DNA of 64,000 nt from NCBI RefSeq assembly GCF_025766255.1, contig NW_026516689.1:1-64000 (forward strand). Reading direction: 5' to 3'. The position numbers were made by a program, and so were the translations under genes. Of the stretch, positions 22,694 through 35,351 are shown one piece after another. Each line of letters starts with the position of its first letter. Position 1 is the first letter of the stretch. The notes beneath the pieces were generated by a model. That model ran no database searches and was not told where the DNA came from. It was given only the letters and a program-made list of their open reading frames with translations. Source of the stretch: Zychaea mexicana. Lineage: Eukaryota; Mucoromycota; Mucoromycetes; Mucorales; Lichtheimiaceae.

Positions 22694-25248
22694 TTACACA
22701 ACACCAACACGTAGAGAGAGTGAGAGATTATTAAAGTACCATATGACACCGAATCCAATCAAGGCAATATCTGCAGCACGTCGCATCGGAGGAAGTGATA
22801 ATGCCTTGATATGGAACAATGGAGGAAACACGAAACATAGCGGTATACAGAAAAGGGCGCCAATGAGCGACACAAACTTGTCCAGCTTGTCTCTTGACCC
22901 AACAATTGCAATCCAAGCGCATAAAAAAACAACCAGCACCCGAAAAACGTTCTTTTGCCACTTGACAACTGCATTGTTCTTGCCCGACCGTGTCGTGAAT
23001 AGTCCGTTTTCCATGATTCTAATGGCCGGAAACAGTTGTAAGGGTATAGAGAGGCAGATAGCGAGAGAGTACAGCGTTTGGATGGATGACACCATTGGGT
23101 CTTTGCTGGGCAAATTGAGGAGGATGATCGTCTGGACATCTTCGCCAAAAGCCAGGTACGAGATCGCACCCAGAAGTATGAATAATATAGTGATAACCAT
23201 AAGCGTTCTGCGTAAAACGCCTGGGAACTTTTGGGGTTCTTTCATGGATTCCGTGATGGGTATTACTAGATGTAGATACATACACACACGTTAGATCAAT
23301 AACGTACATACATTGTACTCGACAATTAGGCGATTAAGCGATAATGCCACAACACTTTACCTAAGCCAATGCCTTCATATGTAAAGGCAACTGTACCGAT
23401 GAAAAGTGGAAAATGGATCGGGTTCCAAAATACAGTGACATCGCCCACACCGATCACTACCAACTCCTTCAGGTCATAGTAGAACAGGTAAAGCAGTCCA
23501 ATGACAATAAATACATCCGCAATCAGGGCAAATACCGAAAGACGCTGGATCTTTCGAATCATGGCCAAGGGTATAAATGCAAAACTTTGGGCAAGGATCA
23601 AGAGATGCATTGGAAGCAGCACGCGACATTTGGAGAACGCAAGGACCAAGGACTGTAAGTTTTCGGCAACAAATACCATGTAGGCACATACGAACCCGAT
23701 CTGTGAGAGCGTGATAGCCACCAATACGGCAACCTTCATCTTTGGGCCGTACAAGACCCCGCCCATGTCACCAAAACTCGCGTGGACCACCAACCGCGTT
23801 TGTACCAATAATAAAAACGACCACAATGAGATCAATGCCCATATAATAATTCCCACTGTCGAAAACACCAATCCTCCGTTATAAAACCTATATTGTACGA
23901 GTACGATCATAACCGTCAGCTTTTTCTGATATTTTGTTTGTTGTTGTTGTTGTTGTTGTTAAACGATTGTAACTTACGCTTTGGGCAGAAACATGATCCC
24001 TATACAACAAAATAAATAACGCCATTTTGTTACCACTTATTGATCCTTGTGCATCTTGCTTTTTCTCTCCACTACCCCGTAAACAATCCAAAAGTCAAAT
24101 GACTTTATATATACTTTACCTGTGGTAACAAATGATTTGAGTAACAAAAACATAGCCTTGCCCGGGGTCGCTTTGCCCTGCAGCGTCTGACCTGGCCGTG
24201 ATCGTGACATGAGGGGCATTGTTTCACGCGCCTGCAGCTGGTGAAACTGTACTGGATAATTTCTCGTCGATGACGTGCTTGCTGGTAACGGTAGTAATGG
24301 TGGCTCGCCATTAAGATTACTTTCGCTTCTGCTACTACTTTCGCCACCGTTATTATCATTATTATTGCTGATATTATTAATGCGCTGATGATTGATGCCG
24401 TTACTATTACTAGTGCCCCTACTGTTAGAATTCGTCGAAGTATCGCATGATTGATAGGATGCGCGATTGATCATGTTGTTGCCACGGTACGCCAACCCTT
24501 CTTCCTCTTGATGATTATGATGATGATTATGATGCCGACGATGCCCAGTAGTAGCGGTAGTGATAGTCTCTTCATCACTTAGAGAGCTCAAGGAAGATGA
24601 CGATGATTCTTCGTCGTCGTCACTCAAATCCTCGCCACCAAAATGTCCGTACAAACAGAGGAATTCGACAAAACTGGATGTGACAAAGTTGGGCGGGGAC
24701 TTGCCTTGGCGTGCCGCTTTGCTCAGGACATAGTGGCGCCGGAACCCGCCTGGTTGCTTCAATGATTGTAAGAGCGGATCGCTGATAGACGGCCGTACTG
24801 CAGGCAACGAGATTGATTCCGCGCGCTGCCGTCGCAATTGTTGTTCATTCTCTACTCGTGCTGTCCACTTGTATATTTCATCGACGATCGCACCGCCAGG
24901 TAGTAGGTGATGCGTGCTGTAAATGGAGGATGTCGTGTTATCTTGCTGATTGTTTGAATAACTGCCTTGTTCTGACTGATTTGTAGCAGTGGCAGTAGCA
25001 GTTGAAGTCGCAGTTGTTGCTGTGGGTGGTGCAGGTGTAGCTGCTGCTGCTGTTCGGTGGCTATTATTACTACTAGTACTGCTGCTGTTATATGTGGTAC
25101 GACGGGGTATCTGTGAAGCTATAGGTGTTGCTGCTACTGAATTTGACGATGAGGCATGCTGTGACCGAGTTGGACGAATGACAAGATGTCGCCTCACGAC
25201 TCTGGCTACTTGCTCAACTGGTAAATCCGCCGTCAATGAACGCTCCAT
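22694..25248 (-). CDS. Vacuolar amino-acid transporter, Avt3/Avt4-like
   Basis: Exons on the minus strand: 25248-24120, 23999-23978, 23887-23361, 23265-22694, total about 749 residues. The second exon is only 22 bases but is needed in phase to make VTTGIMFLPKAFYNGGLVFS, the typical first membrane helix of the AAAP family. Family signs are KAMFLLLKSFVTTGIMFLPK, the TYEGIGLVIPITESMKEP motif of Avt3/4 transporters (formed by the last splice), and about ten hydrophobic segments. Avt3/4 export neutral or basic amino acids from the vacuole using the proton gradient. The first ~360 residues form a long Ser/Asn/His-rich cytosolic tail, as in yeast Avt3/4 (692-713 residues). The last 15 codons after FGVIW look atypical; a final GT-AG intron starting at the GTACTT after ATATG could replace them, so the C-terminus is not certain. 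Confidence 0.9.
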
Positions 25249-28200
25249 AAGTCAAATTGCAAAAAAAGGTGTGGTGAGAGGGAGGAGCAGAATATTGTTA
25301 TTGACAAAAAAAGCACACACAAAGTTGCCGGTCGTTCTATCTATCTTCTTTCTTGGTTCCGTGGTATATATAGAATAGTGGTAAAAAACAAAGTAGCAGG
25401 GAACAGACCCAAACGGAGAGGGGTTGGGTTATGCTGTGTATATATGTGTGTGGTGTGTGGTACGGGTTATTGTACTTCCGTGTATAATGTACGCACACCA
25501 CATTATAGGACACAGCAATGGATGAAACCAGAAGACTCTGGTAAACCCTGAAAGTTATAGGATCGATTCACCCAACTTGTTTGCCTTATCGGGGAAGTAA
25601 AGAAGAATATCTAACTCTGTGGAATCGACATTGTCGTTGGTCGGCATTCGTTGACATAATTTTCGATTGATAAGATAAACCATGGCATTTCCAGCCCGGT
25701 ACACGCATAAATCACCAATCACATCGGAATTGAAGTTCAATGGAAACGAACGATGCGATTCTTATAAGGAAATCAAACACCATTCTATTGCCAGCTCTTT
25801 GAATAATACTCATACTGAACATACATTCAAACGATAACAGCAAGCGAGATGCATTCTCGTTGATACTGTTTGTGGTTCAATAGTTTCATGCCCAACTAAA
25901 ACCTTATAATTGCTCATGTTGCATCTTTCTATTGAGGAGAACATACTAACGCCTAGTAAGGTATGTACATCTGGCGTACATAAGTTTCGCCGAGCAGGTG
26001 CGGGCTCGTTCCTGTTTGTTTATTATCGAAAGCTAACAACCGAACTGCAATGCACCAGTCAGCTACCCATGAACAATACATACGTAACTATTTATATATT
26101 GCTCGCTATCTTCTTTCTTTGAGTGTGTCCTCATGTCCGGTAAAGTGATGATCTTGTACTTACTACTTTGCCCCAATCTCTCACAAATTGGAGCACCAGA
26201 TTGTAGCTGCTGTATGTAGCTATTGTATCGTATAACTGCTTCATTGTTAAATGCACCACTGTCAAGTATGACTAGAGACAGAGCTGTGTATACGTGGACT
26301 ACTATATTAATCGCGAAGCTGTCGACAAGGATACCGTAATGAAGCATGAGACACATCTTTTACCTTACCAAATTATTATTGTACATTTGCCACTGCATTG
26401 TTAGTACATGCATTGCACTACTGCCTCCTTCTGCCGCTGCTTTCGCTGATGCTTCCGGGGTTATTTCTCATCCTGGAGTTGGGCATCGTACTTGCGATAC
26501 ACAGAAGCGCTTTGCAAGAACTTTCAGATGCGGCAAGTGGCATTGAAGCAAACAAAGTTCATGTCATCGATTGGATCAGTTTAAAGGGTTGCGTACGGTC
26601 GACTTATACAATTTATATTTCCTAACAAATGGTATGGGTTCTTATAAAGCAGTAGAATTTATATTTACAACTACTCCTTTATGAGTATCGTATATACTAC
26701 GACAACTAGTAGCTCGTTGTTTATAGTTTGCCTGCTTTGCACACTCCGTACATATTCACATATTTAAACTAAGTGCTTGTGCCTACATTGGTCTCGCCAC
26801 AGCATCTCATTAGCTAGCATGCATCAAATACCTTCACATACATAGCCCTTTTCTCTGACTTACTATGTGGCGTAAATAAGGAACAAAACTTTGGACGTAT
26901 TTATGTTTATGTTTGTGCACATGCGTGGATTCTTATACCATTACGGAAAGTGAGATGCCAAATGCGTCATGGGGCCGGCCGCCTTCTATACAAGATGTGC
27001 GTGCGTCACGAAACAAAAGGGGAGAAGTAATCAAGACCTATTTTTTAATCGAGGTTTAAGCAAGTGTCGATTATTTATCTATCGTAGACCGTGATTTCCA
27101 AAACTTCTTCTTTCATCAATTTCAAATAGCCATCATACTACATATATATCGGAATGCCCCTTGGAACCATGCTATTGCTATGGGCCACTTTCAAAACCTG
27201 CTAGCTCGACATTCCTTTCTGCAACACGTAATCCTGCACAGTTTAGTCGATCAGATATTTGTAGGGCTCCAAGACCCTAAAACTCAATAAACATCTATTC
27301 ATACAAACAAAAACATACATATCGGAATGTACTTCGGCAATCTCTCCTCAGCCCTTACTTATGTCCCATTATATGGGATTCTTTCAGCTGTGGTACCCCT
27401 AATTGTACAGCAAGGAAGAGACCAACTACACAAGGTCACTAAGTCTTCCATTAAAAAAAATCTACATTTGAGCTAAAGTGGAATGTAATCCTGGCGGCCT
27501 TGAGTTCTGACAACCTATCCTGGAAAAAATATCAAAGCGTTTATTAGCTGAGAACTCGGAAAAGAAAAACTTGCTGTCAACTTATCTTTTTCAAAAGAAA
27601 GGTCCTAGTTCCATTTTGTTATATATTTAGCTTGCGATGTGGTGTGTAATCCTACTTTATCCGACGGGTACGTCAAGACAAAGTGTTGATAATAAAAAGT
27701 AAGTATATTTACTCTTCAAGTTGGAGAAAAATCACTACACACCATAAAAGATCAAAATCAGTATCGTTCACTTCGATATGGATTTTAAAAAATGCTAATG
27801 CGTAAGACGTTGGCAGCTAAATAAGCTGCGAATCACTGCTCTGAGCACATTGAATTCGTCTGAGTAGCTCAAATTACTACCTGAAAATAACAAGCTTTAC
27901 CATGCTCTAAATAGCTCTTTTTCCCTTGGAAAGCTTCAAATATTAAAGAAACCGATGTTGCTCATTAGTAACACAATATTATACCCAATGATCCACGCTT
28001 AATGCTGTAATTCTATAAATGGTCATGAAGCCACTCTGCAAGACGATAATCATCGTGTAGTAGGTCGCAATCAAACTTTTGCTGTTTGAAGAAAAGACAT
28101 GCAGCGATGGACAGTGATGATTCTATACTATGTTTTAGATATGTCAAGTGGTACATATAAAGTTTTGATGTCTTGAAGAGCATACTTGCTCAATCACTCT

Positions 28201-30187
28201 TCATATATGCTTACGGTTGCACCGATACAGTTTTGAGGTGCTCCGGTAAGAGAGCTCTTTGCCATCATGTTGCCACTGTAGGTGGTTGCACCAAGCATTT
28301 CGGCAATCCTGGATTGATCGCTCAATTTTCTCAGCGACACGTCGAGCCCGTGTTTGTCGCTGCAGACGGGTAGATGCTTCGCTTAATGATCAAGGTTGTC
28401 TACATCGTTTGAACTTTTCGACTCGTGCAAATATTCGCACTTATTGAAATGAGATTGAATACCACTCTAGACCAGCTTCTTTCTGGGGCTTATATCGGTG
28501 CCTCCTCAACATGTGTGCTTACATCATGCTTGGCATTTTTTTGGACTGATTTAATTATTGTCTAGGTAATGTGAGTTGGTTGATTCTTCTTTTCTATATA
28601 TGTCTGTTATATAGTCTGTATGTTATCTAATTATTTTGCTATTAAGCTGTCGTGTATACTACATTTCATCAACCTCGAGTCTTTTGTATTGCTTTTCGCC
28701 TTTTCTCAACGTTTGCAGTTGCATTATACGCGAGAGAAGACATCGCGTACGCTTGGTGCGGTTGCATCATACACGACATTACGAGTTGGATTTACTTATG
28801 GGTAATAAAGCCACTTTACAAGCTCACTCACCACCTTTACCCTCTTTATGCGACTGGTGATAGGTGGAAGTGATGGTGGCGAGCCAAAATTATAATGTTG
28901 GATTTTTGCGTTAGTGAAAAGTTACATTTTTAACAATAAAACTTGATGCTTCTTTCTTTGTGAGGTCATCTAAGCTCTTGATACAGTAATTGGACTTTAT
29001 CTTCCCCTTTCTAATGCTAGCTTTTAACCTATGCTCAATGTCTAATCCATTTTTTTAATTCGTATCGCATTGTGTATATTACAAGCCGACGAGGTTTTAA
29101 TGCGTCTCGCGTCTTCGCGATGTCTGTGTCTGCATCATACATGTTGTGTCGCGTACGACACTGTCTGCTTGTAGCTATCAGATGAAACGTTTGAATCTTG
29201 TATTTTTCCAAAATTTTACAGCTGTAGTTTTTGTTTGTATTAATAACGCTGGTTTATAATAATGAGTGTAGGTCAAATATTCCTACCGATAAGCTCAATA
29301 CATAGGGTCGCATAATGTACAAGAGGAGGATGCTTTTCTAACAAATCTGTGTGCACAATAAGCTACGGGCGCACCTTTGTTATATTTAGAGGTGGATATA
29401 GATCCCCTTTAATACCGGTTTTATACCATCATGTGTACTGCTCATATGCATATAACCATACATTTTCAGCACTACTGTCAATTATACATGAATCATATCA
29501 TAAGCTGTTTGTTATTTACCAGCACCTGATCATTCTTTGGACGCTCAAGCAAGATAAACTTGCCAGCCTGAAGGGGCCTATTCAATGAAAGATTTACCAA
29601 TCTGATCCATAGCGATAATTGCTGAAGTATAAATATAAATGAAACGTTGCCAAGCAGCCATTAGGCGAAACAGAAGAGCTCCTCTCGCTCCATTACCTTA
29701 GCCACTGAGAAACGACAGATACGACTTTGATGTACTATCGACTTCCTGTCTTTCCGCGGATACGTAGAGCCCATCTGTTTAAGCTAATAAGTTGACACAT
29801 TATTGTTTAATAAGCACGCGATATTGGCTGGCAATAAAAAAAGGCCTGATGGTGACTTTTTCGCCGTACACCCAGAGAACGAAATGATATTATTTGATAT
29901 GACCCTAAACTACTACTAGCTCATTAAAGCGTACGTTTGCTAGACAATTTTATTGTTCAGCTTATAAAGCTGTCACGGTTGAATTCGTATAGTAAAAAGT
30001 TCGCTAGAATGTAAGGGAATTCTCCTGCTCCTTAGAACACTTGGAATCATGTGCATGTTCAAATGCCGCCTCTCCAAGCGAGGCGGGCTTATAGTTTAGT
30101 ACTATTTGGGACCTGGAACCTCTTTCTTTCTTTGTAAAAAAGACATACACATACACACACACAACTCATTTGAAAAAGGGGACTGTA
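25249..30187. other. Gene-poor stretch between transporter and VPS9 genes
   Basis: About 4.9 kb. No complete gene is supported. Two ATG-less or short minus-strand frames look protein-like (25555-25775, and 28201-28389 with RRVAEKIERSIQDCRNAWC) and may be relics of genes or mobile elements. A short perfect hairpin is at 30066-30086. The rest is AT-rich with short ORFs of random character. Confidence 0.5.
30066..30086. other. Short perfect hairpin upstream of VPS9 gene
   Basis: CCGCCTC, a 7-base loop, then GAGGCGG: a 7-bp GC stem in otherwise AT-rich DNA about 100 bases upstream of the VPS9 start codon. It could be a protein-binding dyad or chance. Confidence 0.6.
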
Positions 30188-33100
30188 ATGGACGCAAACA
30201 AAAAGATAAAAGACAATAGAAATGACAATAATAGCGATAAATCACCACCCGATCCGGATGAACTTGTCGACGAGTTTGACGAGAAAGTGGGGTTACACTC
30301 GGAAAGCAGTGCCATGGCTGAAACGGACGAATTGGATGAAAAAGCAGCTCTACAACAAGACCATCAAGATGAATTGGACGCTTTGTTGGAAGACACGCCA
30401 CCGTCTTCAAGGTTTGTGGAAAGGAAAAAGAGAGTAAAGGCGAGATAAGAAAGAAAAGGACCTGCATATATACATAATATGAGGTTGCTAACTTTAAATC
30501 GTCTTTTTTCCAAACACTCCTTAACTTGAAAAGACCAGAAAGCCGTGGCACTAATGAGGGTCAGGAAAAACGAAACGATGCAGAATTGCAACATATTTTC
30601 AACCAGTTTGACGACGATAAGGATAAGGACAAAGATAATGAAGAAGAAGAAGGAGGAGGAGGAGGAGGAGAGCAGCAACAGGAACAGAAACAACAGCAGG
30701 AACAACTGGAGGACCGGGCTGACAATGTATCAGGTGCGCTATGTTCTGTTTGCTTGACTTGGAAAAATGGGGAGGAAATGAAAGAAGAAGAGATACTGAT
30801 CCGAGTATGTGAATCGTTTGCTTATAGTAGGTGACTCTAAGCGTGCTTCGACAGTCAGTGATTCCAGTGCTTCGACCACAAACACGGGTGCAACTCGACG
30901 ACCATCATTAGCAGAAATAAAGCGAACAGCAGAGGAGACAAAGGGCCGAGAACGACAGGAAACACCATTCGATTTTAACAGATTCTTGGAGCAAATGAGA
31001 CGTCGGGGCGCTGTTCCTATCACCCGTTACTTCAAAAGGTACGTCTTTCAAAAACTTGCGTTTTGCTGTTTGACAACTATGTGTAAATGGTCGATAACGC
31101 ATGTAATTGTAGCTTTCTTCAAGCATTTGACCGTCGTCCTTGGGCTGTTAATGAACAGATCAAGATTATCCAGGACTTTTTGGATGTAGGTCGTACAGAT
31201 ATACAAATCACTAGTGTTGTGAGCTTTACTCACGCAAGGGATACTCATTGACAGCTAATTTTTCCTTGCGTAGTTTATCTATGTCAAAATGCGCGAATGT
31301 GAAGTTTGGCGAAACGTCTCGGACCAAGAGTTTGAAAATGCAAAGGAAGGCATGGAAAAACTTGTGATGAATCGACTTTATCATGCGTAAGTACCTGCTA
31401 GAAATGCAATGATGGGGAAGGAAGATTCGGGCCCATTGTTTGTCTAATCGATTTAATGTATATTATATGGCTACAGCACGTTTTCTCCGAGCACGACAGA
31501 TGATAAAGAGAGAGACGAGATTCTTTCACAAAAGATTAGCATATTCAGATGGATTCGTGAAGTTCATCTCGACATACCCGACACTACACACAATGAATCG
31601 TTTTTGACTTTTGCAGAGACAGGTACGACGGAAGGGCTGAGGAAGAGATGGTGGATGTGGGTTTGTATCGGCCCTTTTCTAACAAACAATGATACTCGAT
31701 ATGGACAATAGAACTGTTAAAAATCAACAATTACAAGGCACCACGAGATAAACTGATTTGTATCTTGAACTGCTGCAAGGTTATCTTTGGTAAATTTTGA
31801 GCCACAAACATTCACAGCAATGCATGTGCGGGCGAAACAAGAGAAAGTTAGTCTTGGCTAATGCTGCTGTTATCCTTGATGCGCATATCGTAGGGCTTAT
31901 CAAACATGTTGATGGCGAAGGGGGCGCTGACAAGTTCCTGCCTATCCTAATCTACGTTGTGCTTCGAGCAAATCCACCACGCCTTGTATCCAACGTTCAG
32001 TAAGGATATCTATATTCATACATAGGCTCCCTTTTCTGACAATGACTAGGATCATGAACTCTTTGTTCTGAACAGAAAGTTTGAAAAAAAATAGATACAT
32101 TTCACGCTTCAGGAATCCTGAGCATCTTCAATCAGAATCTGGTTATTACCTCACAAATTTGGTAAGGACGCGTGTACACAGTGTTCTCTGCTAGCGCTAC
32201 CGAATGTTTCTGCTAATGACATATTGGGGCTCCATAGATGGGATCTATCACATTTATTGAAACCATGGATGCAAACTCTCTATCTATCACCAAGGAAGAA
32301 TTTGATGCGTAGGTTGCAAACTCAAAAAAGAAACCTGTCTGGAAGTAGTCGTGGCTAAAAATAAATCAATAATAATCATAGGAACATTGAGCGTACAATG
32401 GCCGAGTTGAAACTAGAACGACCCAGTGTCTCCCAAGACAAACAAAAGATAAACTATGACAATGCCGTTCATCCATCACGGTCACCACGAGCACAACCAC
32501 AACCGCTGATTGACCCTGTTAAGGCAGCAGCATTGATTGAAAAAGGGAGCACTTTTGCACAGAAAACCATGCAAAAACCGCTCAATTTTGTTGGCAAAAT
32601 ATTCCAAGGACTCAATGAAGGGTCACCCGGTGGAAGCGATGACGAACATGCGCAGCGATATTACCAGCAACAACAATATGGGGAAGTCGACCCTTATTAC
32701 TATCAGCAACAACAACAGCAGCAGCAACAACTACAGCTTGGTGGCCAACCCGGCCAAGTGTACGCGCAGCCATACCAGCAGCAGCAGCAGCAGCAGCCAG
32801 GAGGCCATCCCGAGAACATACCACAAATGCCGCCTCGACCTCTTCCACCACTTCCCGATCCACGAGCTGCCGAAGCACGACGGGCGTTTGATGAAAACTT
32901 GCAATCGATTATCACAATGTTTCCGAATGTGGAGCCACAAGTATGCTTCATGATTCTACAAGCGAACGAGGGGCATGTCGGCCAAACGATAGATACGTAA
33001 GTGGAACATCACAACAGAGCGATGTTGTGGGTTTCTATAATAAGAAAGCGTCAGCTGATTGTTTGTATATGCGTACACACCCCACTTAGGCTCCTGGAAA

Positions 33101-33303
33101 TGGCGGATCCGCCAGGCAGCAGCAGCAGCACCGCCGCCAAGACGCCCGAGGACGAGTTTCCCGATACCGAACGAACGCTCCAACTGTCAGCAGCGGAAGA
33201 GGACGAGCGTGTCAATCGCGCAACACCTCCTGTGCCTGTCCCCAAGGACACACTATCACCTAGTAGTGGAGATCAGAAAGAACAGCAGCAAAACCGAGAA
33301 TAA
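30188..33303 (+). CDS. vps9: Rab5 guanine-nucleotide exchange factor Vps9 with C-terminal CUE domain
   Basis: Twelve exons: 30188-30411, 30534-30733, 30831-31038, 31113-31185, 31274-31386, 31477-31622, 31712-31789, 31894-31999, 32095-32161, 32238-32308, 32382-32996, 33090-33303; total 704 residues with phase preserved at every join. The helical bundle ([38 protein letters not shown]) leads into the VPS9 domain: [11 protein letters not shown], then [39 protein letters not shown] (the Asp that acts on Rab5-type GTPases) and [19 protein letters not shown] Gln-rich linker follows, then a CUE domain near residues 600-645 with the ubiquitin-binding MFP and LLEM signatures, the second completed by the last splice. 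The role is activation of Vps21/Ypt5-type Rabs in endosome-to-vacuole transport. The exon 2/3 junction (30733 to 30831) uses a GTGCGC donor and is the least certain join. Confidence 0.95.
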
Positions 33304-33621
33304 AGCGTTGGGTTGCACACTTTGACAGTGAGAGAGAGAGTGTGTGTGTGTGCGTGTGGAATAGAATAGAATAGAGAGATTGTGGTTGTGGTTGTGTAAC
33401 GTACGAGTGTTAGTATCAGACAGTCGCAAAGGTGGTCCGCCCGCACCGTAATCTTTACGGCAGTATAAATATTTTTTTATTCTCGCTAGCGGACTTCTTC
33501 GGATGCAGCTTTCTTTTTCCTCTTTTCCTTTTTTCTTTGCATCTTTCCGCATTATACACGGTCCCCTCTTCATTTTAAAACACCATAGCACACACTCACA
33601 CATACACACGCATATACAAAC
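33304..33621. other. Short intergenic region between VPS9 and OSH genes
   Basis: Contains a GA/GT-rich simple-sequence tract (33328-33395) and a CT-rich leader with CACA repeats before the OSH start codon. No coding signal. Confidence 0.6.
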
Positions 33622-34997
33622 ATGTCCCGCGCAGAAGGTGAAGTAAACAACGTCGACAAGATCCCTGCCGAACAGAAGGGTGCCTTCCACCAGTTCCTCA
33701 AATCACTTGCAACCTTTTCCGGTGACCTGTCATCCCTGGCCTGTCCCGCCTTCCTTCTTGCTCCTGTGTCCTTGATCGAGTATTCGTAAGTTTGCTTCTG
33801 GTCCTGGCTGATCGTTATGGGGATAGGAAGAAGTGAAGGGGTAACAGTGATAGCCAAGTGTGGAAAAGCTGATCTTACACTATTCGGAACCATCACAGTA
33901 AGTATCGGACTCAGCACCCGGAGCTCTTCACAGCCATCACGGAATCCGATGATGAGATGCAGCGAATGCTCGCCATGGTCAAGTGGTACATCTCATCGTT
34001 GAATGCATCATTCTCGAGCCGTGTGCCTGAAGGCGAGTGGGAAAAGAAGCCATACAACCCAGTGCTGGGCGAACAGTACTTTATGACGTGGGGCGACGTC
34101 GACGGTTGTGGCGAAACTGACGTAACGTGCGAGCAAGTGTCGCATCACCCGCCAATCACAGGCTTCTATATCCACAACAAAAAGGCTGGGATGAGCTTGA
34201 ACGGCCACAATGGACAGAAAACCCGTTTCTCCAGTACTTCTTTGATCTGTGAACAAGTGGGCCAGAGTCTACTGACCCTACACAACCGCGACAATGAGTC
34301 GTATCTGCTCACGAGCCCACCGCTCACCGTGAACGGTATCTGGTATGCAGGTAAGGATCTATGTTCTGTGTGTGCTGATTGCATGTGATAACATTAACAC
34401 TGACAAAAATAACAATGATTTCTGTAGCACCATATATCGAATTGACGGGTAACTCATATATCCAGTCTACCACTGGCTTTTATGCTACGATCGAATTCTC
34501 GTCGCGTGGCTGGATTTCTGGCGAAAAGAACCATTTCAAGTGCTACATCAAAAAGAACGCCGGCAACCCCAAAGAGTATCTGTACAAGATCGAGGGTCAG
34601 TGGAGCGGCAAGTCGACGATCACGCCCTATGGCACGAAGCAATCGTCGCCGTTCATCAACGTCAGCGAGAGCAAGGCTGCATCGATGAAGGACAAGGAGT
34701 TGGAAGAGCAGGATGATATGGAGTCCCGTCGTGTCTGGCAAAAGGTGTCGGAAGCCATCCGTGCAGGAGACACCCAGACGGCAGGTGCTGAGAAGAGCAA
34801 GATCGAAAACAAGCAACGGGCAGAGCGCAAGGAACGCGAAGAACAGGGTGCTCAGTGGCAGCCCAAGTACTTTACGTGGGAGGAGAACCAGCCTACGGTG
34901 TTCTCGCTCCAGCGCATGCTTGCATCCGTGCTCAAGAACAAGTACGATCCACCCAACGCCGGCAATTGGGTGTTCAACCCCAGCAAATCCAGCGATC

Positions 34998-35002
<5 letters not shown>
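33622..35002 (+). CDS. Oxysterol-binding-protein homologue, Osh4/Kes1-like
   Basis: Exons 33622-33785, 33899-34350 and 34428-35002 encode 396 residues. The OSBP signature EQVSHHPPITGF lies near residue 133, with GEWEKKPYNPVLGEQYF before it (PI4P-contacting K-P-x-N-P) and the sterol-tunnel lid in the N-terminal ~30 residues. The size and absence of PH or ankyrin domains match yeast Osh4/Kes1 (434 residues). Such proteins exchange sterol for PI4P between ER and late secretory membranes, which links functionally to P4-ATPase flippases such as the one at 6.4-11.3 kb. The C-terminal half (WYAAPYIELTGNSYIQS, then GWISGEKNHFKCYI) is well conserved. The stop codon is the first unit of a long TAG microsatellite. 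Confidence 0.95.

Positions 35003-35047
<45 letters not shown>
35000..35047 (+). repeat. (TAG)16 microsatellite that contains the OSH stop codon
   Basis: The OSH reading frame ends in CAG and is followed by sixteen consecutive in-frame TAG triplets, the first being the stop codon. It is followed by CC and a Gln-rich-looking untranslated frame. Confidence 0.95.
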
Positions 35048-35048
<1 letters not shown>

Positions 35049-35351
35049 CCCTCGGCAGCCAAGCGACAAGTGCAACAGCAGCAGTAATACCCGTCTTCTT
35101 CCTTCCTCTCTAACTCGTTTACTCCTTTACTATACTAGAATTGTGCCGTTCTATTTCTTGTATATAAATTACACGCTTTATTACTCAACAAATCCCAACA
35201 AATAAATCGGAGCATTTTGAAGTGGATTTACTCTCTGTTTGCATGGGTTCCAAATTCGGTTCTCTGACTTTTCTTTGGCCTTGCATTATTCTGTGATTTT
35301 TTAAACTTTTTTCTTTTTCTTCTTTCTAATACACATACAACACTTCACGAA
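35048..35351. other. OSH 3' region and hexokinase-like gene promoter
   Basis: Contains a TTCTTCCTTCCTCTCT tract, an AATAAAT poly(A)-signal-like motif (about 35201), and a T-rich leader just before the next start codon. No ORF of note. Confidence 0.6.
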
